From Branchiostoma floridae (lineage: Eukaryota > Chordata > Leptocardii > Amphioxiformes > Branchiostomatidae), in the NCBI RefSeq assembly GCF_000003815.2, contig NC_049993.1, positions 5,112,511 through 5,176,510 of the forward strand: DNA of 64,000 nucleotides, in the 5' to 3' direction. Positions within the stretch are counted from its first letter, which is position 1. Each line of letters starts with the position of its first letter. This document shows positions 47,556 to 60,300 of the stretch, piece by piece. The notes under the pieces are model-generated. The model had not been told where the DNA came from, did not search any database, and saw only the letters and a list, made by a program, of their open reading frames with translations. The translations under genes were made by a program, and so were the position numbers.

Positions 47556-49020
47556 TGTTTAATATCTGAGTTTTACTCTACCCTAGCGTTACAACACAAA
47601 TAACGGTATGTGAATAATATGACATACAGAGAGTTTTAGAATCAATCTGTTATCTACTTAGTATAATGAGTCCATCATAAGCTGTATCATAATGATCTAG
47701 CGTTGTTAAACACATTTGAAAGACGAAATCAAAATCAAAGTACACTTACCCTTATCATCACCCCTTAGGCATCTGGAAACTGTGCCAATCAACCTTACAC
47801 ACACAATATTTTACATACATATATAAAGGGAGGGAGCAAGGTAGCCATCTTTTTGACATTACAAAATACGCGCGAAAATTGATGACCTTTGACCGATCGC
47901 AAGCATACGATGACAATACCGAACTTTGCTTTTATTGAGGTTAATTGATGTATCAAGATGACATAATATTCCAATTTTTCCACAAGATATTTGCTATAAA
48001 TAATCGAACAAACTATGCACGTAAGACTGATAAGAAATACAGCATAACGGTGATTCTTTCATAGCGCTTTGGTGCCATTTTTGAATTCGAAGCAGAAGAC
48101 CCGCCATATTGTTTTTTAGGGTACGAGTGTACAGTTTTCTACGGACTTTGAACCCAACTTTCCCAGAAAGTTAGGGGCGTTTCTACGAAGTCGCCACCTT
48201 GTACTCATCTAAACAGTAATAGGGGTGAGTGTTCCTCAATTTCTGTGGTGAATAATGGACGTTTGTTGACTAAAGACAACCTACAAACTTTTGTAAACTT
48301 CAGAGCTGGTGTACTCGCTGTATTTATGTGGACAACTCTGCTCAAGGCATAACGACCACTTCTCTTGGCTTAAAACCGTTACGAAGATGTACAAAGTAAC
48401 AGTTGTTGATCTGAATTTGAGCGAATTTCTACTTTATGTTGCTCTAAATTGTCCAATAATTTCTGTGAACCGTGTAACAGGCACGCAATATATGGATTGT
48501 AATGCTAATTAAACCCAAAATTTGCCGGTAGGCCGCTTTGATTTCACCATAGTTGCAAACTTGCACCCAGGTGTCAAATACGGAAATTAGGCCAAAATTA
48601 CACCTATTTTGTACGTGTCCAAAACCTTCACTGCAAAACCTTGCTCTAGTGCGTATCCCTGTACTTTGTTGACTCTGTGATTTACGTAAAGAACAACAAA
48701 GTCTGTACACAAAGGCCAATGGAAGTACTGTTTGGCACACGTGTACACATCACCAGGTATCAGGTATGTTTGTATATGGAGCAATATTGGTGGCCAGCTG
48801 AAAATGTGTACTAGTATGTGCATATTTGGCATAAAAAGTTCCTTGTTCTGAACTCATAATTTTATGGAAGTTGCCAAATACATACATACAAACTACACAT
48901 TGTTTTATTTATATGTATATTTTATTTAATGTTTGTGAAGGGTTATTAATTTAGTTAACATGGGGGTGGCATCTTCTGGGATACAATTTTTTTATTCCCC
49001 AAGGAACAAATACCTTACCT
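47556..49020. other. no coding exon supported; possible 5' region of the minus-strand gene
   Basis: CAATATGGCGGGTC on the minus strand near 48110 resembles a YY1-type promoter motif next to a start, and a GTAAGTG donor in the gene's direction lies near 47750. Either could belong to a 5' non-coding exon spliced to 46770, but nothing in the sequence proves it. Confidence 0.3.
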
Positions 49021-49475
49021 TTGGGCCGGTTCACACAAGGAAAATTTCTTGGGTACGACAATGACGTATGCCAAAGTCATCCGTCATTGGCATACAACAC
49101 CCTTTTTGCTTCGTGTGAACAGACCCGCGCCATCGGGCGACACACATTTTAATCTTTATGACCCAGTCGTATATCATACTCGGGGTGGTCGTATGACTAC
49201 TCTCGGAGACCCATCGCTTTCTCCCATAGCTTTCTCCCGCTTTAGTCTTTAGCCAGTTGAGGGACTCATCATGATCATCTTTCTTACGGTGCGCTATAAC
49301 ATTTTCAAACTTTGTTCAAAATGGACACGTTTTGGTCAGGCGTTGTGGTTAATGCAAGGCTACCAGTTCCCAAAGTAGGGGCACAGCGCGAGTCCTGGGT
49401 CTGCGTGTGTGAACAGAAAGTTGACAGCCGACTCTGGCAGACTGACTAGAAATTTTCCTTCTGTGAACTGGCCCA
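49021..49475. mobile_element. inverted-repeat element, TTGGGCCGGTTCACAC ends
   Basis: Left TTGGGCCGGTTCACACAAGG and right inverse TTGGGCCAGTTCACAGAAGG continue inverted through AAAATTTC. The length is 455 bp, with an internal inverted pair around CGTATGCCAAAG / TTGGCATAC. I could not define a convincing target duplication. Confidence 0.7.
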
Positions 49476-49578
49476 AGGGTGTGCAGCCTTACCAGCATGG
49501 ACCCACTGGACAGAGATCATTTCATGGACCGACCCATCAGCGCTAGCAGTATACTTGATACTACCACAACACCAGCAA

Positions 49579-50030
49579 CAGGGCTCGAAATAGCACCTTA
49601 AAGTAAAACCCGGAATTGGAACTGGACTTGTGAAAGCCTTTAGGTCCAAGTTTTAAAAAAAAAAAGCATGAAAGGTCAGGAACCAGGTCCGGACTTGAAA
49701 AAAAGCTATCTCTTACTTATAATTATGTTGTAAACTCCATTTTGTTCTAGACTGCCTAAAACCCTCCAACATGTCCCAAAGGTAATGAAATTTGCACTGT
49801 TTATTACTGACCTTTTTTGTTTACCACTGACTCAATTTTGCATATATTTTTCACATTGCTTGTCAAATTCATGCTATTAAACATGCAATTTCACATGTAA
49901 CTGGTAACCCCCCAAAAATTTTCTAGTACATATATAGGCAATGATGGGTTCAGGTCTGGACTTACAAGTCCAGACCTGAACCTGAACTACTGGACCTGAA
50001 TCCGGACCTGAACCTGAATATGACTTGAGT
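49579..50030. mobile_element. CAGGGCTCGAAATA-end element, member C, right end not found
   Basis: It starts CAGGGCTCGAAATAGCACC, matching members A and B. The body contains many GGACCTGAAC / GTCCGGACTT / CAAGTCCAGACC units on both strands near 49.95-50.02 kb. The expected inverse terminus is absent or eroded, so the right limit is approximate. Confidence 0.5.
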
Positions 50031-50182
50031 TTAGGTATGCAGCACTACCGGCATAATATCCAGAATATTTCCACTTTTGACACTCTAATGTCAGTAATAT
50101 TGCTTAGGTTGCCTTTGATAAGACCAAGGAGGTCCCCTCTTTCAACCTCCTTGATAAGACTGAAGACTTTTGCTACAGTACA

Positions 50183-50698
50183 GCCTACCATAGTGGTTGT
50201 CATGTGACTTTTCATGCTGACCTCTGGTAGCACCTAAGGATTATTTTGTAGGACTTTGGTACAGTGTTGTTTGTGAAGCCAGGTTGTTGAGCTTGCTAGT
50301 AGATTTAGATTTATTGAAATTGCAAACATGTTTTGTGCATTCAAAGCAAAAATGTAGTACAAATAACTGTTACATTTATTTTTGTTCATGTCAAAGTCCC
50401 TTTTGCCATATTGATTCCTTGCTTATCAGTAAGGTATATCAAGGAAGATGTTTTAGCAGGTATACGCCTACCATAGTGATTGTCATGTGACTTTCTCCAT
50501 GCTGACCTCTGGTAGCATCTAAGGGTTGTTTTGTAGGACTTTGGTACAGTGTTGTTTGGAAAGCCAGGTTGTTCAGCACACTAATAGATTTTGTGGCATT
50601 CAAAGCTCTTTACAAATTAACACTCTATTACATTTTATTTTTCTCACCTCAAAGTCTTGTTTGCCAAATTGATTCATTGCTTATTATCAGTAAGGAAG
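50183..50698. repeat. two-unit tandem duplication, period about 283 bp
   Basis: GCCTACCATAGTG, GTCATGTGACTTT, GCTGACCTCTGGTAGCA and TAGGACTTTGGTACAGTGTT occur in the same order at 50183-50450 and 50466-50698, each ending near TTATCAGTAAGG. Confidence 0.85.
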
Positions 50699-51493
50699 AC
50701 ATAATTCATGGATGTCAGATGTAAAAGTGGGTAGTCTTTTGTACCCATAGTCAAGCAGTTTAAAGTACTGTATTTTCTTGAATAAAGTTCGCACTTTTTA
50801 AACTTTCAAAATTCAAAAGATACCACAAGTTGTTGCCAAAGTTGGGTGTGTACTTTGTTTGAGGTTTGCACAATTACATGGTAAAAGAGCCTAAAATAGA
50901 GCAAGGTGAGCTACAATTCTAGGAAGGATGCAAAACATACACATTTGTGTTGTATTGGCGTTTGACAGGTGACAAAAAACGCACTATCTTGGTAATAAGA
51001 TGACAAAACTGCGTTACTGCTATCGCGCACCAAAATCCAGTAATATAAGTGTTTGCCACATGACAAAATCTCTTAAAAACGCCACTAAGTGATCGATGAA
51101 CAACAGGCAAGATGATAAGATGATACATTGCTACAGCGACAGCCGGAAAATCTGGAGCCCAAACTACATGTATACTATAGACACAACCTCTGATTTGCAT
51201 CTTATTCTTAGGGACAATTTGGGTAGGCGGTCATAACAAATTCCGAACAGGAACCTCAACACAATCTCTCGCTGGCAGGGGTTAATGACCTCCCTTTAGG
51301 TGGCGGCAACTGTAGGGCGGGCCGCTAGGAGCATGATTTTAGTCAGGCCAATCTGTCTGAGACTTGCCCCAAATCAAGGGTGTGTGTTTTAATTGTTGAT
51401 CTGATGAAATTATGGAAGTGGGGCAACCTGCTTTTGACTCTGGTTCCTTTCTAAAAAAAAGGATTTGGAGCTCTGCATTATACCATTCTTGGA

Positions 51494-51705
51494 TACTGTA
51501 AATGCATTCAAGTTCGCGGAGATTTGATTTCGCAGTAGTGGGAAAATGGACTTTTTGCGGTGGTTTTAAGTTCGCGGTAGCCCCATGCACTGTAGTCTCT
51601 TAATGTCTTGAGAAAATGGTAGTGGTGGTTTTAAATTCGCGGTGAAGCAGCTGCCGCGAAAACCATGAACATTAAGCCCCCACGAAAGTTTCTGCATTTA
51701 CAGTA
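51494..51705. mobile_element. TACTGTAAATGC-family MITE, copy 2
   Basis: TACTGTAAATGCATTC to TCTGCATTTACAGTA. The interior GCGGTAG and AGTCTCTTA motifs are as in the copies at 26636 and 53735. No insert at the ACAGT site. Confidence 0.85.
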
Positions 51706-52082
51706 TTTTCTGATGAGTGCTGTAGATTACTGTCAGTCTCTTTAGATCCGTGGAACCCAAATCGACGGCTTCGGTCAAATGAAACATCAGTATTTTAATG
51801 TGTAGTAGCTCTTGATGGAAGGAAAGGGCATTTCTTTCTAGAAAGGAACATTGTATGAGCTTGGACAGAGTAGAGCACTGTAGTGGGTGATAGTGTGGAT
51901 CCAACCCTCACAACCAGGATATGGACTTTTAGATTTTAAATCAGGATATTCTAACGCTTCTTAAGGGGCAGGAAACTACTGTCAGATGGGTTGCATTTGA
52001 AGACTTTGGACATGTCACTTATACTATTAGTTATAGCATCCCTGATAAATCTAAATTTTAATGTTTGTCAGATAATAAGGAT

Positions 52083-52181
52083 TAGCCTGGATACCAGATC
52101 CCAGCCCGATCTAAAAAAATATCTATCTTGTGGACACGATAGATATTTTTGAGATCGGGCTGGGGTCTGGTATCCAGGCTA
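52083..52181. repeat. 99-bp foldback (TAGCCTGGATACCAGA)
   Basis: TAGCCTGGATACCAGA and TCTGGTATCCAGGCTA are exact inverses. Pairing continues through CCCAGCCCGATCT and AATATCTATC around a short centre (TTGTGGACAC). It is probably a tiny MITE; the target duplication is not clear. Confidence 0.8.
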
Positions 52182-53231
52182 AATTATGATCTGCTCCATT
52201 GCCTAAGGGGACATGGAATGGATAGAGCCTTTTTCCCACTGTTGAAAAAAATACCAAATAGAACCACTTATATTTATTGCTAGCAGGCAGATTGTCAACA
52301 GTGCACAATTTCTTACAGCCAAGCAATATTCATGAAACATTCCTGCCATTATTTCCTCCAGTTGAAATGCTGTCGTTACTGTGGCAACCATTTGCATATC
52401 CAATGTCTGAAGTGTTTTCGTGCCTGGTTGTTGAATACCTGTCCTTGGTTGTCAGTTATACTGTATTACATGCTGGGACTACATGCAAAAATACCTAGTA
52501 TTTCTACTGAAAGTTGCTGATGTTATGGTATAGATGGAGGAATCAATTTGTTTTGTTAAAGGATCTAAGAATTATTGCAATTTGTTGTGATTTCTTTGCA
52601 AAACACTAAATTGTTGAAATCAGAATATCTTCATACACCTAATGATATTGTTAAATGCATTGACCGTATGTGACAGAAAAAAATATATAATACTATTATT
52701 AATAGATTAAGTAGAAAAAGTAATCAAATTTCCTTTCTATAGTCTGTGTTGTCTTATATGTAACAGGTTGTTTATGTCTTAAAATTGGGTCAAAGGTGGC
52801 TGTGCCAGACAAGATGAGAGGTAATCACAGATTTGATACATAATCATTTTGGTCTAAAGTAGCCATATACACACCAATATCCACTTTGCAATTATATCCG
52901 CTTTGTGCTTTGACTTCTAGCTTCTAACCTGTCAGTATCAGGCGTGAGGACGTGTTGATTGGATATTAAAGTACGCTGCAGGTGTCCTAATTGGTTTTTG
53001 CCTGGTTCATGCTTGTCACAATACCTTCTTCTACCGCAGTTGACTATTCAGTCAGAGTTGATGAATATTAATATATTTCCAAGCTTTTGATTTGTTTTGG
53101 CGGATTTTTTTTGGATAGCAAATGAGGAAATCACTTTGCGGTAAGCAAGTGTTGGGAAGGATTTGCGTCACTCTGACTCAAGCTTGTCTGTGGTAAGGAG
53201 ATCGAAATTTGCCTTGAGGAGTGTTTTCATC

Positions 53232-53574
53232 ATGGCTTTTCAGCTTTGCCTGGAAAAGATGAACACTATGGTACAGACAGTTCGAAGGGGGCTGTTTTAC
53301 CTGGGGCACAGGCACATCCGCCGGCTTGCTGTGGTCAGTACTCTTGTTTTTGTTCTGTTCTACGTTTTACCAGTAATTCTTTTGTGTCCATCTCCTGCAC
53401 TGTCAGAGTGGTTTCTTGTGGTGGAACCATATATATATGTTGTGGGTGCCATGAGGTCTCAGCCACACAGGCTGTGGTACTGGAAATATACATCTAGAAA
53501 GGAGAAAAACATGTCGGGCAAAAGGAGTCATATGAAAAAGAATCCATTTTCTAACATGAAGTCACACATAAAAG
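53232..53574 (+). CDS. candidate exon encoding a single-pass membrane segment
   Basis: ATG at 53232 opens 114 codons ending at AAAG|GTATAC, a usable donor in phase 1. The peptide has a basic start, then one strong hydrophobic stretch (VVSTLVFVLFYVLPVILLC), then an aromatic and Lys/Arg-rich segment, the look of a type II membrane protein. No partner exon was found before TTC3. Joined to the TTC3 exon at 57299 it would stop after six codons. It may be a real first exon, an upstream frame in a leader, or chance. Not recognised. Confidence 0.3.
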
Positions 53575-53734
53575 GTATACAGCACAATGGGGAATTGTAT
53601 GTAGTTTTATTTACTGAGGTCCATATTGTATTGTATTAATCTTAACATGGAGTGTTACTGGCATATTGATAAAAGTGGCCTTTTGAGAAGATTTGAATGA
53701 AAAGCCTGTTGATTCCACATTTGTCTGAAGGGTA

Positions 53735-53903
53735 TACTGTAAATGCATTTAATTTCGCGGTAGCGGGAAAATGGACTTTTCGCGGTGGTTTTAATTTTGC
53801 GGTAGCACCATGCACTGTAGTCTCTTACTGTTATGGAAAAATGTTTGCGGTGGTTTTATATTCGGCCGCTGCGAAAACCGCGGACATTTCTGCATTTACA
53901 GTA
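53735..53903. mobile_element. TACTGTAAATGC-family MITE, copy 3
   Basis: TACTGTAAATGCATTTAATT to TCTGCATTTACAGTA, with TTTCGCGGTAGCGGGAAAAT and AGCACCATGCACTGTAGTCT between. It supplies the empty-site sequence for the nested insertion at 26753. A half-copy of the same family is visible at 56542-56584. Confidence 0.88.
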
Positions 53904-54803
53904 TTGCAAATGAGAACATGCCCATCATGACAGGAAATTCTTCTTATCTTAACATATATTATATGTAGCTACATTAGATACATGTTTGAGCATGATTTTT
54001 TAAGGCATTTGCACTTAGCACTCTTAGGAATGATGTTGTATTGTATTGTAAGACTCAACTTTGACATTTGCTTCTTACAGTATTTTGATTATGTATTCAT
54101 TTGTATGATATTTTTGGACAGCATATTTTAACAAGTGTGATATGAAGTACTGCTCAAACTGATCTTGTTTCTATTGGACCTAATAAGCTGTGTTGAGCAT
54201 TGGTAGCCTTTGTGCCATCCTCTTGGAGCCCTGGTAAACCAACTAGGATGACACACGTTAGCCTCATCTTGCCCTGGTGTGTTTTCGTGCATGCTTGCAT
54301 GTGTTGTTTACCGGCTCTTGTAGAGACAAAGGAATTCTATCATTTTACATCTCCACAATACTGTGTTTCTTGCCCTCTTTTTTCGTATGCTGTAACAAAA
54401 CAATCTTATTACCGTTATGTCAGAATCAAATCAATGATTCTGTTCCATAGCTTTACTATCTAAGAAAAAGTCTTTTGATGGCCTAGGTCTACGCATGCTT
54501 GTTGCTTTGCTTTTAAATAAGGATGGTGAAAAACCCCTGTAGCTATACCTTGTAGTACTGACTACTGACTGGTTGAATGTGTTAGAGAGGAAGCTTCGTT
54601 GATAGTTGTTGCTATGCAAAATTTGAGGCTTCTGTGAACGTTGTTGAATGTTGACTTGTCTGTGCCTCTCATTGAATTTGCAATTGAAAGTTTGTGCAAT
54701 ATGATTTTGTTTTACACGTAAGCCTGATATTTTTATTTTGTAGTAAGGAAAGTGTTTTAAAATGCAGTGATTTACATTTTCACCCCTTCAAACCTCTTTA
54801 TAA
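53904..54803. other. no gene seen
   Basis: Non-coding AT-rich sequence. Short frames only. Confidence 0.45.
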
Positions 54804-55536
54804 GGCCCCGTTCATGATACAAAAAATGAAACGGTTCTATCGGTTAGGCCTGGAAATCCGACAGCAAACGACAGGAAACGGTTTGCATTTTGCGTTCACG
54901 ATGCAAACTTGCAAACCGTTTCAGTTCCTTGAAAAGGCAAGGTAATGTGACCTCTGACCCCTGAGGTTGTTGTGATCTTGCCCAAACTTGTACTTCTGTG
55001 TCAGATTATTGGTCTTTGATCGAAATTGAACCAATGTCTTACTGAATTCGAAGCTGGGTTCTGTTATGACCTTGGAAATGCCTCTGAAAACATTGTGGTC
55101 CCGATATATGCCATGCTATGACATTTCCACTGGATCTCCTGACACATTCCCCTTACGATATCAGGAATGCTAGCTCCTCAGTCGACCAAGAGGCGGCCCG
55201 ATTATAGAAACGAATCGTACGATTGAAAACGCGGCCGAAACACCCGAATGACAGGTTAGAAATTGTACTTTTGCCCCGTGGCGCCACCAAATATGAACGC
55301 ACATGCCCGGATGTAAAACGGATCGCGCCGCTTTTGCGTTCATGATACAAATTCGCAATTCCGGATAAGGAAGAAACCGTTTCAATACTACCTCACGAGG
55401 AGGTTCCGAACAAACCGTTTCCTATCGCTTCAGATCCGTTTCGGACCGTCCATGATGGCAAAACTTATCCGTTTCAGCTGGCCTAACCGATAGTAACCGA
55501 TAGAACCGTTTAATTTTTTGTATCATGAACGGGGCC
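54804..55536. mobile_element. Harbinger-like element, 733 bp
   Basis: Ends GGCCCCGTTCATGATACAAA and the inverse TTTGTATCATGAACGGGGCC (with T-run slippage) are flanked by TAA at 54801-54803 and 55537-55539. Multiple AAACGGTT / AACCGTTTC subterminal repeats occur on both strands. No transposase frame. Confidence 0.85.
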
Positions 55537-55539
55537 TAA

Positions 55540-57298
55540 ATGGGGCATCAAGACAAAAACTGTTCTGGTTCTACAGATGATTTCAATTGCTTTGGGTCAT
55601 CAATTGACAATCCCTGGCAATAACCCCATTGAAACCTACATGTAAGACTTGAAAACAGTGCTGACAGAAAAATGCTAGGAAATCCAGGGATGATCTTGAA
55701 CACAATGTTTATACTATTGTTATTGAATTTCAGCTTGACAAGTGACAACTTAGTTCTCTTACTTGGAAGCCAAAAATCGACCTGGATATTCAGCAATTAT
55801 CCCATAGGAACACCATTACCATCATGCCCACGCATAGGTCTGCTTGTGGCAGGGGATTATTTAGTTACTGGATTATTATGAAGGGTTCATGTCTTGTTAA
55901 TCTGTGATGAAATTTTACATTTTACATGTTTGGTTGATTTTGTACTCATGTTTAAAAAATGTTGCCTTCTTCTGGGGCTCAGTTTCCCTTTGATTTAATA
56001 TATAAGGCAATTTCTCTATTGTTCTGTTATTTTTTAAAAACTTTTGACCATCAATTTTTATTATCTCTTTGAGATTTACTTATTTGCATTGGTTTGCCTT
56101 CCTGTCAACCTTCTTTTTTCGTATTGTCACAATATTGCTACAGTAGATGTTCTATAGTGATGGAGCTTCAGAACACTTGATTCTGTCCATATTTGGAATG
56201 CCAAGCAGACAAGCAAGCCATGCTAGATAATGATTATACACTGCTTGGTACCTATTTATATCTGTGACTGTGCTTATATAACTTGCACTTGATGTTGATG
56301 ATAAGCTTCATATAAGAAGAAAGAGAGGTTTAAGAATTAGTAAGATGTTAACTGTTCGGTTGTCAAATTAGCCATTAGATGGACCAGGTTTAATGTTTAT
56401 GTTTTCCACAGTAGCCTCTTCACTGCAAACTTAGAATCATCATAAAAAATGCTTGTTCAACCCTCTGCCTCTTCGTTCCTACCTAGTTGTTTCAACTGCA
56501 AGCTACAAACCATCACCAACATTCCAATTTCCCCCTAGGCCTACTGCAAAATTAAATCACTGCAAGCTTAAATGCATTTACAGCATCGCGGAAATTCATT
56601 TACAAGTATATTATTATGAGAGCTTTGAAATCCTTGCAATTTTTAAGCTCTGTTTGTTGTCAAAACTCTGTGAAGACAATTTGGCTGACAGGTCAAGCTG
56701 TTAGTTATCCTTTGCTTTGTCAATGTCAAATCTCCTTTGATATTCCTTGTGCCAATTTTCACACCTGCCTGTGTGGTAGACTTGTCTAGCAGTTCAGTGG
56801 GTCTTTCTCACCCTCTTGCCATATTTCTGTTTCATCTCCCCCAACACGTCTCCAAGCAACAGCTAGTGGAAATTAACACTTTTTGCATTGCAAATTAACT
56901 GGGGCTGGCATAAAGGGATACAAGACTGAAGGCTTTTCACTTGGACTTCAAAACATACAGAAGCTTTACGTGCATTTTACTTGTGGATTATGTATGGACC
57001 TGTACCTATAGGCTATGTAGAAGATTTATAATTTGAGAATTCTATAATGGTGCTGTGGAAATGAGGGTTATATTCTACTTCTAGCATCTTATTTAGAGTC
57101 TTTCCTTATGGAAGGAAATTTTAGGCCAAAATGTTAATGTTAGTTTTCAAAGTCGTGTATTAATGAGGTTGAAAAAGAAATACTGCCGCTAAGTACGTGC
57201 TAAGTATGTTTCTTCTCATATTTTACAATTATTTGCTTCAATTACTGTATTGTTGTTACAGTTTCAGCAACATTTTTGATGTTGGTTTTTCTCCCCAG
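55540..57298. other. no exon supported; 5' flank or leader of TTC3
   Basis: Non-coding AT-rich sequence apart from the half MITE at 56542-56584. The TTC3 start exon has an acceptor just before its ATG, so a leader exon should exist in or upstream of this stretch. Confidence 0.45.
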
Positions 57299-57310
57299 AC
57301 CGGTCAGACC

Positions 57311-60300
57311 ATGTCTGACGAGGACGATGTTCCCGATCTCATCGACTCGGACTCTGATGAGTCAGAGGACATCACCACTGCAAGCTCCAACGCTGAAAGT
57401 GCAAAAATATGGTTCCAGATACCTCTTGCTAAACAGAGCATCCAACGTCAGGTAATTTGTTTTTTAACTTCTGAAATAGGATTGTAGGATATCTAAGTGA
57501 TATCCTGATTTCCCACACTTCCCGCTAGCCGGACAATTGTAAGTTAACTAATTTGAACATAATTAGATACTAGTTACTCTAGGTTGGGAAAGACACTGGA
57601 TTAATTTGGAAGGTCTAATCTAAGGCACGATCTACACACAGTTTTTCCCGATATCGGCGAGCCTACAACCTCTCGCTGACAGCTTTTTTTCATCGTCTAG
57701 ATGGAACTATTATATCGCCATTACGATATCGGGAAAATTTCTCCCGAAAGGTCCGGACCATTCGTACCATACCTTACCGATAGCTTAGCAGGGGTCCCCG
57801 ACAGCTTCGCGTGCGTGTAGATGCTTCCCGACTTCGGGAAGGCTCATTAGCATATAATGCCATTTGGAAAATCGCGCTATATGTTTATGACTGCAAGCGC
57901 CATGGTTGTCCGGCCCCCTACGTTCTAGATCCCTCCCGACATCTCCACAGATATCGGTAAAAACTGTGTGTAGATTGGGCCTAATTCAAGCCTAAGAATT
58001 GTTGCTATATGTAAACGTAGGGTATTTTACATGTCAATGGAAAGAGCTTTCTCCCCTTTTCATTATGATCTCTATGTTTCTGTTAAAACTTTAATAAAGT
58101 AGTAGATACTTGAGCTCAAAGAAAATTAGATTTTAGAGATCCATTGTGTCAATCCACATTGTTTGAACAGTTACATTTTCCGCCCTCACAGGTGATGAAA
58201 ATCAACCTGCTATCACCTTTCCTGTTCGGCCAAGTCCAACAGCCAGACAAGTGGACAGCCTGGGCGTTCCAGCACAGCCTGCTGCCCAGTAAGAAAGAGT
58301 TCAAGATCGACAGCCTCCCCCGGGAGTATTTCGATGCTGTAGAGCTAGTAGAGGAGGCTCATGACAAACTCCACACTACCCTTGATGAGAGGACGCTTAC
58401 TGAAATCCTCGACCTGATCGACAGGTATTGTTTTTTCTGCATTTTCTAAATTCACTTTTTTCAGCATAGTCAGTTTGCAACATTACATTGAATTGTACAG
58501 TCAAACCTACCTGGGCAACCAGCTGACACGTTTCCACCTCCAGTCCCGTCCATTTTTACATAGCCAACCCTACCCTGTCTTCAGCAACTGCTTGTCCTCA
58601 GCAAGAAGTTTTATCAGTCCCTTGAGAATGAGAGGTTGCCGAACCCAGGTTTCATTGTTACCATCTGAGTAATTGTCTGCCCTCTTGTCTAAGCAGGCTT
58701 TTAGCTAGGATAGGATTGTATTATACTAATCTATAGGGAGTCCAAATTTCTAGGTGACATATCTCACTATCTCTAACACTTCTAACAGAAATTGCAATGT
58801 ACCATACCACAGACAGCAAGCTGCCCATTTGACTTTATATATGAAATCAATACAAATCTTTCTCAAATGCTAAACAGGTAATCTCCTTTTCCTGCAGATG
58901 TGTGATCTTACAAAATTGATCAAAAGTGTTGAACCTTTCTTGTTGCATGCTGAAAATGCATGTCTCTTTGATAGTGTTTTGGTACATCACTTGTTTACAC
59001 TACCAAAGCATTTTTGCTATGCATTTACAAGGACTTGAGGGACATGGTATGTCTAGAATGACGTTTGAACAGAGTGGCTTGCTGGCAACTATTTACATGG
59101 CAGTAGACAATTATTGGATCAAAGCTGTCAACAGGCTTTGAAAAAATGAAAGTAGAATATTTTTGTATTTTGTTTTGCTAGATTTGTTTTTGTAGATTTT
59201 AACTCAAATGTACTGAACGATTTTGAGTTTGATTTGAATATACATCTGACTGTTTATTCAGTCATCGGTACTGGTAAAAGACCGGCTCACTTCCACTTCA
59301 CTCAAATTTATTCAATAGTACATGTAGATCCCTGATTTATAATCTTAGTGGGATAACTAATGATAGAACACATCTTGTATCTTGTATATTGTTTATAAGT
59401 ATAGTGTTTTTAGTGCAAAGCCATTCCTTTGTATCTTGCTAATATTTCTAATGGATGCATTCTTGTTCCCTTTAGAATCAACACTTATGAGTACGACAAG
59501 GTATACGTAGCAATATCCAATGCAGAGAAGTACTTTCCATTCAAGAAGATCTGTGACAGTATACAGGGTGGAAAGAAGGACTCCAAAATGGTGGCAATCC
59601 TCCTGGCTGCACGACAGCTCCACGACCATGTCAACAAACTCACAAGATGGGGCAGAAACCCTGTGACTGAGTACGAGGATGAGTGTCGAGTAGATGAGAA
59701 GAAGGCAACAAGGCTCAAAAAGACAGGAAATGAGTGTTTTACAGAGGGAAAATTCAAGCAAGCAATAGCGAGTTACACAAAGGCTCTGTACAGCAGCTCT
59801 TTCAATCACATTCTGTATGGAAACCGTGCCCAGAGTTACCTTAAAACTAACGACTACTGGAGCGCCCTCTGTGACGGGAAGAGGGCGATCGTGCTGAAGT
59901 ATGACTGGCCTAAGGGCAACTACCGCTTAGCGGAGGCCTACTTTCACCTGGGTATGATAGAGAAAGCTCTTGCCGTCAATGCAAATGCCATGAAGGTTTG
60001 CAAAACATCCGAAGCAATGAAGGCTGACATGAAAGACATTGAACACCAGGCTGTACGCTTCAAGGAAGAAAAGGAGAGGCGACAGAAACAGCTTAGGAAA
60101 GAAACAGTCAATGGCAGTGTTCCGGACATTGACGACGTCCCCGGCTTGGTAGAACCGGGCTCCAGTGATGAGGAAACAAGCAGTGATGATTATGATGAGG
60201 ACGGTATGCCTGGTCTTGTTTCGGATCATGAGTTTTCTGATGATGACACTGCCAAAGTTAAAAGCACTAAAGTCAAAACAAAACTCGCAAAACCCAAACC

